Assembly: GCF_030068545.1 (NCBI RefSeq)
Contig: NZ_JASJOR010000010.1
Span: forward strand, 124,001 to 188,000
Direction of reading: 5' to 3'
Source of the DNA: Xanthocytophaga flava
GTDB lineage: Bacteria > Bacteroidota > Bacteroidia > Cytophagales > 172606-1
DNA: 64,000 bases
The notes beneath the pieces were generated by a model. The model did no database searches, was not told where the DNA came from, and was given only the letters and a program-made list of their open reading frames with translations. Below, piece after piece: positions 54,291 to 63,666 of the stretch (position 1 is the stretch's first letter; each line of letters begins with the position of its first letter). The translations under genes were made by a program, and so were the position numbers.

Positions 54291-57200
54291 TTAAAACGAT
54301 ACAGTTAAACCCGTGTTGATAATCCTTGCCTGTGGATAATATTGTCCCAGTGTATTAGTGGCCTCAGGATCATACACTTTTAATTTATCGATAGTGAACA
54401 AATTCAACCCATTTACATACAGGCGTAAGCTTCCAATACCAGCTTTCTGTCCCAGAGAGGCAGGCAATGTATACCCGATCTCAAAGTTTTTCAGACGAAT
54501 ATAATTGTTACTTCTCAACCAATAAGTATTGTTATTGGAGTAGTACTGGTTACTCCGGTCTGCAATACGTGGGTGTACACTACTTGGATTTTCTACTGTC
54601 CACCGATTATCGTATACATCTTTCAGATAGTTTCCGATGCTTCCTGACTCACCTGTACTTACATACACCTGTCCACCTAATCCAGCCTGGAATAGTATAG
54701 AGCAATCAAAGTTTTTGTATTGAAGACCAATAGTCGCACCACCTGTGAACAGAGGTACATTAGTTCTATCGTTGCGAAGTTGATCGTCTGGTGTAATTTT
54801 GCCATCTGGTTTACTAGGGTCTGGACTATCTTTGGTACCTCTCACATCTTTGTACTTCATATCTCCCGGACGCAGAGTGTTGGTAATAGCGGAATAGTCT
54901 ATTGTATTGGCATCTATATCAGACTGATCTTTAAATACCCCATCATACTGATAAGCTAAGTAAGTATACATTGGTTTGCCCGTTGTTCTCTGCCAGGCAG
55001 GAACACCTGGTGCCTCATCCCAGAATAGAATTTTATTTTTGGCATATCCACCATTAAAGCCCACATTGTATTTAAAATCGCCAATATTTCCATTATGACC
55101 TAGTTTAAATTCCCACCCTTTGTTTTCAACTTTAGCAATATTTTCTATAGGCAAAGGCATTCCAGTAGTCTCAGGAACAGATCCAAGTCTTGGTCTCAGT
55201 ATTTTAGTTCTTTTATTCAGAAACACATCAAATTCAAATGTAATTTTCCCCTGAAACAACTGTCCCTCCAATCCTAAATCAGCATTGTTAGCTACTTCCC
55301 AGGTAATAGCCTTATTAGGTACCCGAGTTTCAAACAAGGTCTTTACCTGTTGATTAGCAATAATGTAGCTATCAAAGGCATACGTAGACATATATTGGTA
55401 TTCCTGTAAGGCACCATCTGGTACCAGTGCAATGTTGTCATTTCCCATCTGTCCCCATGAACCACGTAGTTTTAGATAATTGACAAAAGACACATTATTT
55501 CTGAAAAAATCTTCTTCAGAAATCTGCCATCCAGCCATTACACCTGGGAAAAACCCATACCGACTATTTTCAGGGAACATATATGATCCATCATATCGCC
55601 ATAGAAACTCTGCCAGGTACTTCTCTTTAAAGTTATATGCAACACGGCCAAAGTAATTTAAACGGGCACGTTCCCAGGCGCTACCCCCATTATTTTTCTG
55701 TAAGTCACCACCTGCAAACATCTGATCAATAGCAGGTGAGATAAAGTAACGACGATAGGCATTAAAGTTATCATTCTGAATGGTTTCACGGTTTGTTCCC
55801 GCTAAGAACGTCAATGAATGTGGTCCAAACGAACGAGTATAATTAAGTATCGCACCCAACAATACGTTCAATTGATTTTCATCCCCCTGAGTAAGGTTTG
55901 GTTCTGCAGGCCCACGAGCCCCTTTGGCAAGCTTAGGTGTTACACCATCCGCCTCATAAGCTCCCTGCCAGGAATATAGATACCAGGGCTTGTCCCATCT
56001 TTTGGTACGTTTGATAAACTTATCAACCGAAGCAGTACCAGTTATCTTTAAGCCTTCGATCCAAGGAATAGTAAAATCGATAGAGCCATTGGTTTGGAAA
56101 TAATCTCTTTTATCCTGGTCATATCCTGTCTGATTAGTAGTAATTACAACCGGATTCTCCCCATTTTCGATATCTGGTCCAGGTAAACCGTTTGGCCAGT
56201 ATGCAGGCATGGTAGGTAATCCTCGCATCAACATCCTGAAAATAGCACCGGCACCACGTGTTGGGAAAAAACGAAACTCTTCACGCCCCAACAAACCCAA
56301 GCTTACATGTATATTCTTGTTAATATTTCCATCCATATTAACCCTCATATCATATTGCTTGTAACCCGTAGCTGCATTTTTATAGTAAGCATCCTGGTTT
56401 TGATATCCAATAGAGGCCAGGTACTGAAAGTTTTCACTCCCACCTGTTAACTGGATATTATGTCTTGATTGTGGAGACCATGGTTTTAATGCATCTTTAT
56501 ACCAATCTGTGTTAGGATGAAACCAGGGGTCAGAACCATCTGCAAATTTTTGAAAGTCATCAGGCTTAAAGGGTGCATTTACAGTCGACCCATTGGCTTT
56601 GGTATAGCTACCTGTTTCTTTAAAAGCTTTAGTGGCAGCAGCCCATTCATTAGTAGGTAAATTATAAACCTCCAGTTCATTTCGCATTTCGGCAAACTGG
56701 GTAGAGTTCGCCAGTTTAGGAATAACAGTTGGCTGAGCCCAACCCTGATTAAAAGAGTACGACAATTGAGGTTTTCCTGTTTTACCTCTCTTTGTTTTAA
56801 TCAGAATAACACCATTGGCAGCCCTTGCACCATAAATAGCAGCAGAAGCATCTTTTAGTACAGAGATACTTTCCACATCTGCTGGATTAATTCGGTCAAA
56901 CCCTCCTTCCCTTGCTGGTACTCCATCTATTACAATCAACGCATTATTATTCCCTAATGTATTTGACCCACGAATTCGAATAGAAGATCCATCATATCCG
57001 GGCTCCCCACTGGCTTGTACAGCAGTAACACCAGGCATACGACCTGCTAGTGAGTTGGATAGGTTTACAGCGGGTGATTTAACAAGGTCTGTACCTTTTA
57101 CTGTTGCTACTGCACCTGTCACAGTTTCTTTCTTTTGTTCACCATATCCCACTACGACTACCTCCTGTAAGGCTTTTAAGTCAGGTGCCAGTGAAATATC

Positions 57201-57812
57201 TATGGTTGTGCGCCCACCAATCGCAACCTCTTCTGTAACATATCCAATAAATGAAAATACCAATGTGCCATTTGCATCAGGGACAGCTAATGTATAATTG
57301 CCATTTGCATCAGTGGTTGTACCTACGGTTGATCCTTTTACCACCACACTTACTCCAGGCAAGCCCTCATTCTGATCACCTGTTACTCTTCCTTTTACAG
57401 TCTGAGCCAATTGATCCTGTACATTTGTTTCAGGAGCCGTCTCAGTGAGTTTGTCACGTTTTACAATGACAGTCTTGCCAGACACCTCATAGGTCAATTG
57501 CAGTGGTGTCAATAAATATTCCAATACTCTATCCAATGACTGATTTTCCAGGTTCACAGATACAACTCTGCTTGCCTGTATCAGTGTAGAGCTAAAGACA
57601 AACTTAATATCTGCCTGATTCTCAATCTGTTTTAATACTTTACTAATTCGCTGGTTACTTGCCTGCAGATTAACCTTCACATCCAGCAGGTTTTGTGACC
57701 TGCCTTCATATGCCTGTGCTGTCCCCGCGAAGATTATAGCCAGAAAAAACTGAAAAAGTGATATTCGCATGGCCGTTAGTAACCAATGTTGTAGTGGTCG
57801 ATTCTTTTTCAT
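54291..57812 (-). CDS. SusC/RagA-type TonB-dependent outer-membrane transporter with STN domain
   Basis: 1173 residues from ATG 57812; the frame runs to a TTG at 57851, but the ATG starts KKNRPLQHWLLTAMRIS, a normal SusC leader. Signal peptide, STN domain (about 55-125 of the long frame), carboxypeptidase-regulatory-like sandwich (about 150-225, with GTTTDANGNYTL), the segment EVVVVGYGEQKK and plug (VIDGVPAR, GARAANGVIL), and a barrel ending INTGLTVSF. The STN domain ties it to the FecR/sigma pair just upstream (58035-59901). It would import the oligosaccharide processed by the proteins encoded downstream. Confidence 0.95.
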   Translation of the reverse strand: MKKNRPLQHWLLTAMRISLFQFFLAIIFAGTAQAYEGRSQNLLDVKVNLQASNQRISKVLKQIENQADIKFVFSSTLIQASRVVSVNLENQSLDRVLEYLLTPLQLTYEVSGKTVIVKRDKLTETAPETNVQDQLAQTVKGRVTGDQNEGLPGVSVVVKGSTVGTTTDANGNYTLAVPDANGTLVFSFIGYVTEEVAIGGRTTIDISLAPDLKALQEVVVVGYGEQKKETVTGAVATVKGTDLVKSPAVNLSNSLAGRMPGVTAVQASGEPGYDGSSIRIRGSNTLGNNNALIVIDGVPAREGGFDRINPADVESISVLKDASAAIYGARAANGVILIKTKRGKTGKPQLSYSFNQGWAQPTVIPKLANSTQFAEMRNELEVYNLPTNEWAAATKAFKETGSYTKANGSTVNAPFKPDDFQKFADGSDPWFHPNTDWYKDALKPWSPQSRHNIQLTGGSENFQYLASIGYQNQDAYYKNAATGYKQYDMRVNMDGNINKNIHVSLGLLGREEFRFFPTRGAGAIFRMLMRGLPTMPAYWPNGLPGPDIENGENPVVITTNQTGYDQDKRDYFQTNGSIDFTIPWIEGLKITGTASVDKFIKRTKRWDKPWYLYSWQGAYEADGVTPKLAKGARGPAEPNLTQGDENQLNVLLGAILNYTRSFGPHSLTFLAGTNRETIQNDNFNAYRRYFISPAIDQMFAGGDLQKNNGGSAWERARLNYFGRVAYNFKEKYLAEFLWRYDGSYMFPENSRYGFFPGVMAGWQISEEDFFRNNVSFVNYLKLRGSWGQMGNDNIALVPDGALQEYQYMSTYAFDSYIIANQQVKTLFETRVPNKAITWEVANNADLGLEGQLFQGKITFEFDVFLNKRTKILRPRLGSVPETTGMPLPIENIAKVENKGWEFKLGHNGNIGDFKYNVGFNGGYAKNKILFWDEAPGVPAWQRTTGKPMYTYLAYQYDGVFKDQSDIDANTIDYSAITNTLRPGDMKYKDVRGTKDSPDPSKPDGKITPDDQLRNDRTNVPLFTGGATIGLQYKNFDCSILFQAGLGGQVYVSTGESGSIGNYLKDVYDNRWTVENPSSVHPRIADRSNQYYSNNNTYWLRSNNYIRLKNFEIGYTLPASLGQKAGIGSLRLYVNGLNLFTIDKLKVYDPEATNTLGQYYPQARIINTGLTVSF

Positions 57813-57918
57813 ACCTTTAAGTGCTTTTGTTAGATGATTTTTATTTGACAAATGCTTCCCTGCATCCTGAAAAGTCAGGATGAACTGAACGACAATCCGA
57901 AAAGGGAAATCTGTTTAT

Positions 57919-57946
57919 AATCGGCAATGTTGCAGCATTGCCGATT
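57919..57946 (-). other. Hairpin between fecR and susC of the second locus
   Basis: A perfect 11-bp stem AATCGGCAATG / CATTGCCGATT with a 6-nt loop, in the 222-nt gap. No good T tract follows on the minus strand. Could end the sigma-fecR transcript or sit in the susC leader, like the hairpin at 3745-3772 in the first locus. Confidence 0.6.
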
Positions 57947-58034
57947 GTATTTATATGTAAATTTCCTTAGCTACATAGGCTATAAAAGTTTATGGTGAAT
58001 AGGTTAAGATAAAAAATAGCATTTCTGTTTTGTA

Positions 58035-59174
58035 TCAATTGCAGCCTTTGCTGTGGATCAGTATCTGCCCATCCACAACTTCATATTTAGCCTCAATAGC
58101 TTTACATAAAACTGTCAATTGTTCGAATAAAGGTTCATTACCCAAAGTAGCTGTTAACTGGCAGTGTGACATAAGTTCTTCATCGTAAACAAGATCGATA
58201 CTATAGGTTTTTTCCAATGCACTAAATACCTGTGCGGCGGGTGCATCCTCAAAAACAAAACGAGCCAGATCTTTGTGCGGAATAGTCACTATTGGTTTCT
58301 CTACCAAAGTTTTTTCAATCCGAGCTTCTTCACGAGAGAAAACTACCTTTTGATTTGGAGTTAAGATTACACCTTTAACCTCTTCCTGAGAGTTTTTACG
58401 ATGAGATAGAGTATCCTGACTGGCATATACAGATACTTTTCCACTACGCACTTCTACTGTAATGTGCTTCTCAGCTTCATAAGCACTGACTCTGAATTTT
58501 GTACCCAACACTTTAGTTACTAACTCATTGGCATATACCAGAAAAGGTTTCGAAGGATTTTTGACAACATCAAAAAAAGCCTCACCTGTCAGAAATACTT
58601 CTCTTGTAGAACCTGTAAATGCCTCTGCATAAGCAATGCGACTATTTTTTTTCAGGGTTACACGACTTCCGTCTGGAAGCTCTATGGTTAGAGGAGACTC
58701 TCTTTGGTTAACCTTCTCAATCAACTTCTTTTTCTGATTTACAGCCACTACCTTATTTTCATCAGATAAAGTTTCTGGCTTAGTAAGTGTGTAAACCAAA
58801 TATCCTATTCCGAGTAATAAAACAAAAGAAGCAGCTAGTGTAAACCATTGTTTGAAGTTCCAGAAAGGAGGAGTACTTTCAGAGAAGTCAATGTAAGGCT
58901 TATTTTCATCTCTATTGTTTTCTGGGGTCTGTCTGATTGTGGAGATTGTATCAGACACAATTGAATCTATTTCCGTATCAGATATGAAATCATTTTTTAC
59001 ACGCAAAGCCAACACAATCTTTCTGGCTTGTGCAACAACAGCTTGCTGGTTGGGATTTTGCAAAAGATATTGCTGCCATAGCATATCAAGCTCAGGTGTT
59101 GGTGTGAGCACCCATTGCCTGAAGGAATCACTCTGAACTAATGATATAATGTCAGCTCGCTGATAAGTATTCAT
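58035..59174 (-). CDS. FecR-family anti-sigma factor
   Basis: 379 residues. Cytoplasmic N-terminal part (about 1-105), one transmembrane helix (about 112-132, FTLAASFVLLLGIGYLVYTL), periplasmic FecR domain (about 165-260; LPDGSRVTLKKNSRIAYAEA, GEAFFDVVKNPSKPF) and C-terminal DUF4974-type domain (about 310-375, FVFEDAPAAQVFSALEK). It would hold the sigma factor encoded 121 nt upstream and respond to the STN domain of the SusC encoded downstream. The order sigma, fecR, susC, susD is the usual Bacteroidota layout. Confidence 0.93.
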   Translation of the reverse strand: MNTYQRADIISLVQSDSFRQWVLTPTPELDMLWQQYLLQNPNQQAVVAQARKIVLALRVKNDFISDTEIDSIVSDTISTIRQTPENNRDENKPYIDFSESTPPFWNFKQWFTLAASFVLLLGIGYLVYTLTKPETLSDENKVVAVNQKKKLIEKVNQRESPLTIELPDGSRVTLKKNSRIAYAEAFTGSTREVFLTGEAFFDVVKNPSKPFLVYANELVTKVLGTKFRVSAYEAEKHITVEVRSGKVSVYASQDTLSHRKNSQEEVKGVILTPNQKVVFSREEARIEKTLVEKPIVTIPHKDLARFVFEDAPAAQVFSALEKTYSIDLVYDEELMSHCQLTATLGNEPLFEQLTVLCKAIEAKYEVVDGQILIHSKGCN

Positions 59175-59295
59175 GAAATCTGATATGTGCTTTTATTGTA
59201 GAGAGACAAAAAACACATTCAGATACTGCTTTTATTCTATTTTTTTTGAAAAAAATTATATACACCTTATAAAGCAGCTCCTACTAAACTGTATA

Positions 59296-59901
59296 TCAAT
59301 GTATTATAGATAAAAGCACAAATAAAAAAAGTTCTGTTTTCCAATTTTCTTTCAGATGTTTAAAAGCAGATTGCAATAGGTTGGATACAGACTGTAAATT
59401 GATTCCCATAATTTCAGCTATTTCCTCACGGGTTAGTCCTTCAAAAAAGCGAAGATAAATCACCTCTTTCTGACGCTTGGGGAGTTGCTCCAGATAATTC
59501 TTTATCTCGTGAGCAAGCAATTGGGTTGTTTCTTCCTGAATTAATGAATCTTCAACAGAAAACTCTACTTCAAAAAATACATCGGAGGTGATTTCTTCTG
59601 TCACAAAGTATCCTTTCTTGGTCATGCCCCGATGCAGACGTCTGCGTAGTGCAGCCATCAGATAAGCCTTCACGGTCTGGACCTCACTTAGAAATTGTCT
59701 ACGGTTCCAAAGATCCAAAAAGAGATCCTGGATGCAGTCCTTTACAAAAGCACCATCTTTACTAAATTTAGTACCGTAATGAAAAAGCTTACGAAAATGC
59801 ATCTTCATCAATTGCTCCAATGCACCTTCATCACCTCTGCGAAAGCAGTCCCAGAGTTCAGTATCATTTATCTTTTCCAATATATCTTTCGGCATTTTCA
59901 T
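59296..59901 (-). CDS. ECF (sigma-70 family) RNA polymerase sigma factor
   Basis: 201 residues from ATG 59901 (MKMPKDILEK); the frame extends to a TTG at 59922, and a further ATG lies at 59895. Region 2 has FHYGTKFSKDGAFVKDCIQD then LFLDLWNRR; region 4 has LPKRQKEVIYLRFFEGLTRE, EIAEIMGINLQSVSNLLQSA, a standard helix-turn-helix. The last 13 residues are hydrophobic (FLFVLLSIIH), as often in this Bacteroidota subgroup. It should activate the susC/susD genes of this locus. Confidence 0.93.
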   Translation of the reverse strand: MKMPKDILEKINDTELWDCFRRGDEGALEQLMKMHFRKLFHYGTKFSKDGAFVKDCIQDLFLDLWNRRQFLSEVQTVKAYLMAALRRRLHRGMTKKGYFVTEEITSDVFFEVEFSVEDSLIQEETTQLLAHEIKNYLEQLPKRQKEVIYLRFFEGLTREEIAEIMGINLQSVSNLLQSAFKHLKENWKTELFLFVLLSIIH

Positions 59902-60094
59902 GGGTAAAACAAATATATGCAATTATTCCAATAAAATATAGTAAAAAAAATATTAGATATACAACATACTACCGAAAATCACACAATGGTCTATGTATAC
60001 TATCCAGCTTCTTTTTTACCAATATAATTATATCTACACTCAACGATACAGACACAAACAACTTATTTACAGATAATTATCCAGCAAAAAAAAG

Positions 60095-60134
60095 ACGAAC
60101 CCCAAGGCAAATTTTGTCTTGGGGTTCGTTTTTT
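60095..60134. terminator. Terminator of the RNA helicase gene (bidirectional)
   Basis: Stem ACGAACCCCAAG / CTTGGGGTTCGT (12 bp, extended by CAAA/TTTG after one G-T pair). T tracts follow on both strands (six T on plus; TCTTTTTTT on minus). On the minus strand it lies about 35 nt after the helicase stop. Confidence 0.85.
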
Positions 60135-60165
60135 AATTAGGTTTAGACTTTACTTATCAATTCTT

Positions 60166-61452
60166 TTATGCGAACTTCTTTTTTCTGAAAAATTTCTTTT
60201 CGGTAGTATTCTTTCCAGTCGTATTCTTCCCTGAACGAGCAACATTTCCATTCCTAGAGTTGTTAGCAGAATGCTTTGAGATTGGAGCCTTTTCTTTAGA
60301 TACAGGTATAAAACCTGTCATAGCAAATGGATGGTCTTTAACTTCTGGAACAGTTTTGCCAATAAGCTTATTAATATCCTTCATATAGGCAATTTCCTCT
60401 GCATCACAGAAAGATAACGCCATTCCGCTGGCACCAGCTCTTCCTGTACGACCAATACGATGAACATACGTTTCAGGCACATTAGGTATCTCAAAATTGA
60501 TTACATAAGCCAATTCATCTACATCTATACCACGTGCGGCAATATCGGTAGCAACCAAAACACGAATCTCTTTACTTTTAAAGTTTGTCAAAGCTCGCTG
60601 ACGTGCGTTCTGAGATTTGTTTCCATGAATGGCCTCAGCTTTAATTCCTTTTTTAGTAAGCACACGAACCACCTTATCGGCTCCATGTTTGGTTCGTGTA
60701 AATACCAATACTGTCTCAATCTTTGGATCTTCCAGGACATGTACCAGTAAATCATTTTTCTTTTCCCGGTCTACTTTATATACTACCTGCTGAATAGTCT
60801 CGGCAGTAGAAGAGACAGGAGTTACTTCTACTCTCGCAGGATTTTTGAGAATAGATCCCGCCAGACTTATAATGGCAGCTGGCATGGTAGCAGAGAAAAA
60901 TAAGGACTGTCTCTTTGCAGGTATAATACCTAATACTTTTTTCACATCATGCACAAATCCCATATCCAGCATCCGATCTGCTTCATCCAATACGAATATG
61001 CTGATATATTGTAGATTTATCAAACGCTGATTGACAAGATCAAGTAATCTGCCAGGTGTTGCAACTAAAATATCAACTCCTCTTTGTAAAGCATCTGTTT
61101 GAGACTTCTGTGAAACACCCCCAAAGATTACAGTGTGCTTTAAACTGGTATTTGCTCCATAGGCAGCAAAACTGTCTCCTATCTGAATGGCCAGTTCACG
61201 GGTAGGTGTAAGGATCAATGCTTTAATGCGTCGGGGTCCTTTCTCCAGCTCCTGTCTGTTAGCTAACAATTGTAAAATAGGAATGGCAAAGGCAGCTGTT
61301 TTGCCTGTACCTGTCTGTGCACAACCCAGTAAATCTTTTCCTTGAAGAATGAAGGGTATTGCTTGTGCCTGAATAGGCGTTGGCTTCGTATACCCTTCGG
61401 TCTCCAAAGCCTTTCTGATAGGTTCTATCAGATTGAGATTTTCAAATGACAT
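60166..61452 (-). CDS. DEAD-box RNA helicase (RhlE type)
   Basis: 428 residues. All motifs are present: Q motif (FENLNLIEPIRKALETEGYT), I AQTGTGKTA, Ia PTRELAIQ, Ib TPGRL, II VLDEADRM, III FSATMP, IV/V VATDIAARGIDV, VI HRIGRTGRAG. A basic, low-complexity C-terminal tail (about 385-428, rich in Lys, Asn and Gly) may bind RNA. Family members unwind RNA in ribosome assembly and mRNA decay, often induced by cold. A 300-nt untranslated stretch upstream holds several hairpins. Confidence 0.95.
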   Translation of the reverse strand: MSFENLNLIEPIRKALETEGYTKPTPIQAQAIPFILQGKDLLGCAQTGTGKTAAFAIPILQLLANRQELEKGPRRIKALILTPTRELAIQIGDSFAAYGANTSLKHTVIFGGVSQKSQTDALQRGVDILVATPGRLLDLVNQRLINLQYISIFVLDEADRMLDMGFVHDVKKVLGIIPAKRQSLFFSATMPAAIISLAGSILKNPARVEVTPVSSTAETIQQVVYKVDREKKNDLLVHVLEDPKIETVLVFTRTKHGADKVVRVLTKKGIKAEAIHGNKSQNARQRALTNFKSKEIRVLVATDIAARGIDVDELAYVINFEIPNVPETYVHRIGRTGRAGASGMALSFCDAEEIAYMKDINKLIGKTVPEVKDHPFAMTGFIPVSKEKAPISKHSANNSRNGNVARSGKNTTGKNTTEKKFFRKKKFA

Positions 61453-61752
61453 AAAATGAGTTTAAGAAAAAAGTATGTCAATGTCTTGTTTAGATTGACA
61501 TCTTATCCATGATTTAGAATAATAAGGCGAAGTACGCCGTGATCTTCGGATTACTTGGGGAGTCTGACTAAAATTCCCGGAAGGACAAAAGAGGGTACTG
61601 CTTTCCTTGTAACTATATTAATTGTAAAATAATTCATTTTCAATACAAAAAGCAAGAATTATTCATAGACAGGGTTCTATGAATTGTAAAGTCTGCTGCT
61701 TTTCTTATCATTTGCTAAATGTATACTCTTGCAAAACAGGAGGCTATCAACT
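61453..61752 (-). other. Long leader of the helicase gene with hairpins
   Basis: No gene in these 300 nt. ATGTCAAT (61475-61482) / ATTGACAT (61494-61501) is a perfect 8-bp stem 22 nt before the helicase ATG, and GGCG (61526-61529) / CGCC (61535-61538) a short GC stem next to it. Helicase genes often have long cold-responsive leaders, so this could be one; the same stretch must also hold the 3' end of the convergent-reading transcript of the upstream DUF2891 gene. Confidence 0.4.
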
Positions 61753-62841
61753 TTAGTTGGCAAAGATGGCATATACAGCAAACGAAGCGAGCCAGTGATC
61801 ACCACCATAATTACCAGAAGTTACATTAGGAAGTGCTGTTTTGAGAAAAGTTTCTGCGGTATGTTCAAAAAGTTGTTTATACTTATGCTTAGCAGGTAGA
61901 CTCTTTGCGATTCCCTTCATACACCAGGCTCTGCTTAGGCTCAACCCATCCAGGTGTACAATCTGCATATCAGTACGATCACTTACTACAGGCATTTTCA
62001 CTATGTTGTCAATACTACGTTTCTCATAAAACGCATTGAGCCATTTTACAAATTCATCCTGTGGTAAAACACGTCGCATCAAATCTGCAATTTCCAGGCT
62101 TGGAGATAAAAAATCAGCTCCATCCGGCTCCAGATAAGCGGGTGTTTTTTCGTTATTCAAATAGAAATTTTTGGCCTTGGCAATAACAGCCTGTTCAAAA
62201 GAAGTATTTTTAATAGCTCTTGCCCAATCTAAGGCAAATACCAACCCGAAAGCAGTATTGGGATGTACACCAGTACGGTTGGGATAAGTCTGCTTAGGTA
62301 AAAAGTCAGTCCAGAGTTTTAGAATTGTTTGCGTTAATGGCTGTAGGTTATGATGCCATTGTTTTGCCTGAGGAGTATCCCATGTATAAAGTTCTTCATC
62401 CAGTTTCAGTAACCAAGCCCAACCATAGGTACGTTCAAATGATCTGGTGGTTTTATATTTAGTAAAATAGTCTGCTTCTATTTTGATTTTCGCCGGATCA
62501 AACGATGTATTCAGGATCTGTATGATCTGCTCTTTCTCTGGTAATTGAGGATAGAGCTTGATCAATTTGACCAACATCCAGTGGCCATGTACACTGGAGT
62601 GCCAGTCCAGACAGCCATAAAATGAGGGGTGAAGTTCACTTGGTAGTAAACGATGATCTTCCGGTGCATCAGAGGAATGTCCTGTCTTATTCGGAAATTC
62701 CTGATGGATACAATGGATCGGCAATGCAGCTAGTCGACTGGCAATTTCAGGAGTGAACAATGATGATTGTGCAGAAGAATACGTTATCTGTAAAAGAAAC
62801 AATAATCCGAAGAACCCGGCTTTCACTAGTGAATAGTTCAT
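61753..62841 (-). CDS. DUF2891 family protein, exported
   Basis: 362 residues from ATG 62841; the open frame extends to a TTG at 62889 that would overlap trmB, and the ATG opens a normal signal peptide (FFGLLFLLQITYSSAQ). DUF2891 marks are YGCLDWHSSVHGHWMLVKL (about 70-88 of the mature chain) and the C-terminal GNYGGDHWLASFAVYAIF. The helical fold resembles alpha/alpha barrels of glycan-active enzymes, but the function of the family is not established. It is 40 nt downstream of trmB on the same strand. Confidence 0.88.
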   Translation of the reverse strand: MNYSLVKAGFFGLLFLLQITYSSAQSSLFTPEIASRLAALPIHCIHQEFPNKTGHSSDAPEDHRLLPSELHPSFYGCLDWHSSVHGHWMLVKLIKLYPQLPEKEQIIQILNTSFDPAKIKIEADYFTKYKTTRSFERTYGWAWLLKLDEELYTWDTPQAKQWHHNLQPLTQTILKLWTDFLPKQTYPNRTGVHPNTAFGLVFALDWARAIKNTSFEQAVIAKAKNFYLNNEKTPAYLEPDGADFLSPSLEIADLMRRVLPQDEFVKWLNAFYEKRSIDNIVKMPVVSDRTDMQIVHLDGLSLSRAWCMKGIAKSLPAKHKYKQLFEHTAETFLKTALPNVTSGNYGGDHWLASFAVYAIFAN

Positions 62842-62881
62842 TGAACGTAGTATGTAGTAAAGTACAAACGCAATATACGAA

Positions 62882-63538
62882 TCAGGCAAATCTGAACTGC
62901 AGGTAGTTTACAGTAAATCCCTTTCCTGTAAAGATACCTTCATAATGTGTTTTTATACCATGATGCAATGCCAGCAGTTCAGAATGGTATAAGTCAGTTG
63001 TATACAGCAGATCTTTTACTGGTACCTGTTGCAGTATTTCCATTGTGTATTCAAATAACAAGGGACTGTCTGTTTTTAAGTGAACCAATCCATCTGGAGG
63101 AAGCAGGCGTTTGTACATTTCCAGATAACGGGGATGTGTGAGGCGACGCTTATCATCACTTTTGCGTGGACGAGGATCAGGATGGACAATCCAGATTTCA
63201 CTTACTTCCTTAGGAGCAAAAAACTTTTCCAGCCAGTCAATGGGTGTACGTAAAAAGGCTGCATTACCTAATCCTTGAGCAAGAGCAGCACTGCTCCCTC
63301 TCCACAACCGATCACCTTTGACATCTATACCAATAAAATTACGATCAGGATATACAGCTGCCAGTCCGGTAGTGTATTCACCCCGACCACAGGCTAGTTC
63401 TAATGTGATGGGATTGGAATTATGAAAATGAGATGTATTCCAATTACCTTTTGAGTTATCATACAATGGTTTACCTTCTTCAATGATATTTTCCCGAAGT
63501 TTGTTTTCTTCAAACCGGGCAAGCTTTCTACGGGCCAT
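62882..63538 (-). CDS. trmB: tRNA (guanine-N7-)-methyltransferase
   Basis: 218 residues. It methylates G46 in the variable loop of tRNA using S-adenosylmethionine. The SAM-binding motif is LELACGRGEYT (about 49-59), followed by FIGIDVKGDRLWRG. The catalytic and tRNA-contact segment reads WIVHPDPRPRKSDDKRR (about 119-135), matching the FPDPWPK-x-KRR block of the family with changes (HPDPRPR). Substrate recognition near the C terminus (THYEGIFTGKG) is conserved. Co-directional with DUF2891. Confidence 0.92.
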   Translation of the reverse strand: MARRKLARFEENKLRENIIEEGKPLYDNSKGNWNTSHFHNSNPITLELACGRGEYTTGLAAVYPDRNFIGIDVKGDRLWRGSSAALAQGLGNAAFLRTPIDWLEKFFAPKEVSEIWIVHPDPRPRKSDDKRRLTHPRYLEMYKRLLPPDGLVHLKTDSPLLFEYTMEILQQVPVKDLLYTTDLYHSELLALHHGIKTHYEGIFTGKGFTVNYLQFRFA

Positions 63539-63611
63539 ACTTTACTTTTAAATTTAACTACGTCACTCTGATGTTTTCGGCTGCGAATTTCGGATTAAAT
63601 TCCGAATAAAA

Positions 63612-63635
63612 ATAGCCAACTTTTAAACTGGCTAT
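63612..63635 (-). terminator. Terminator of folC
   Basis: ATAGCCA / TGGCTAT stem with a 10-nt loop; on the minus strand it follows the folC stop by about 30 nt and is followed by TTTTTATT. A second inverted repeat, TTCGGA / TCCGAA, lies just beyond it (near 63590-63606). Confidence 0.7.
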
Positions 63636-63666
63636 AACTCAATAGGTTAGAGTGAAGCTCCTTTTC

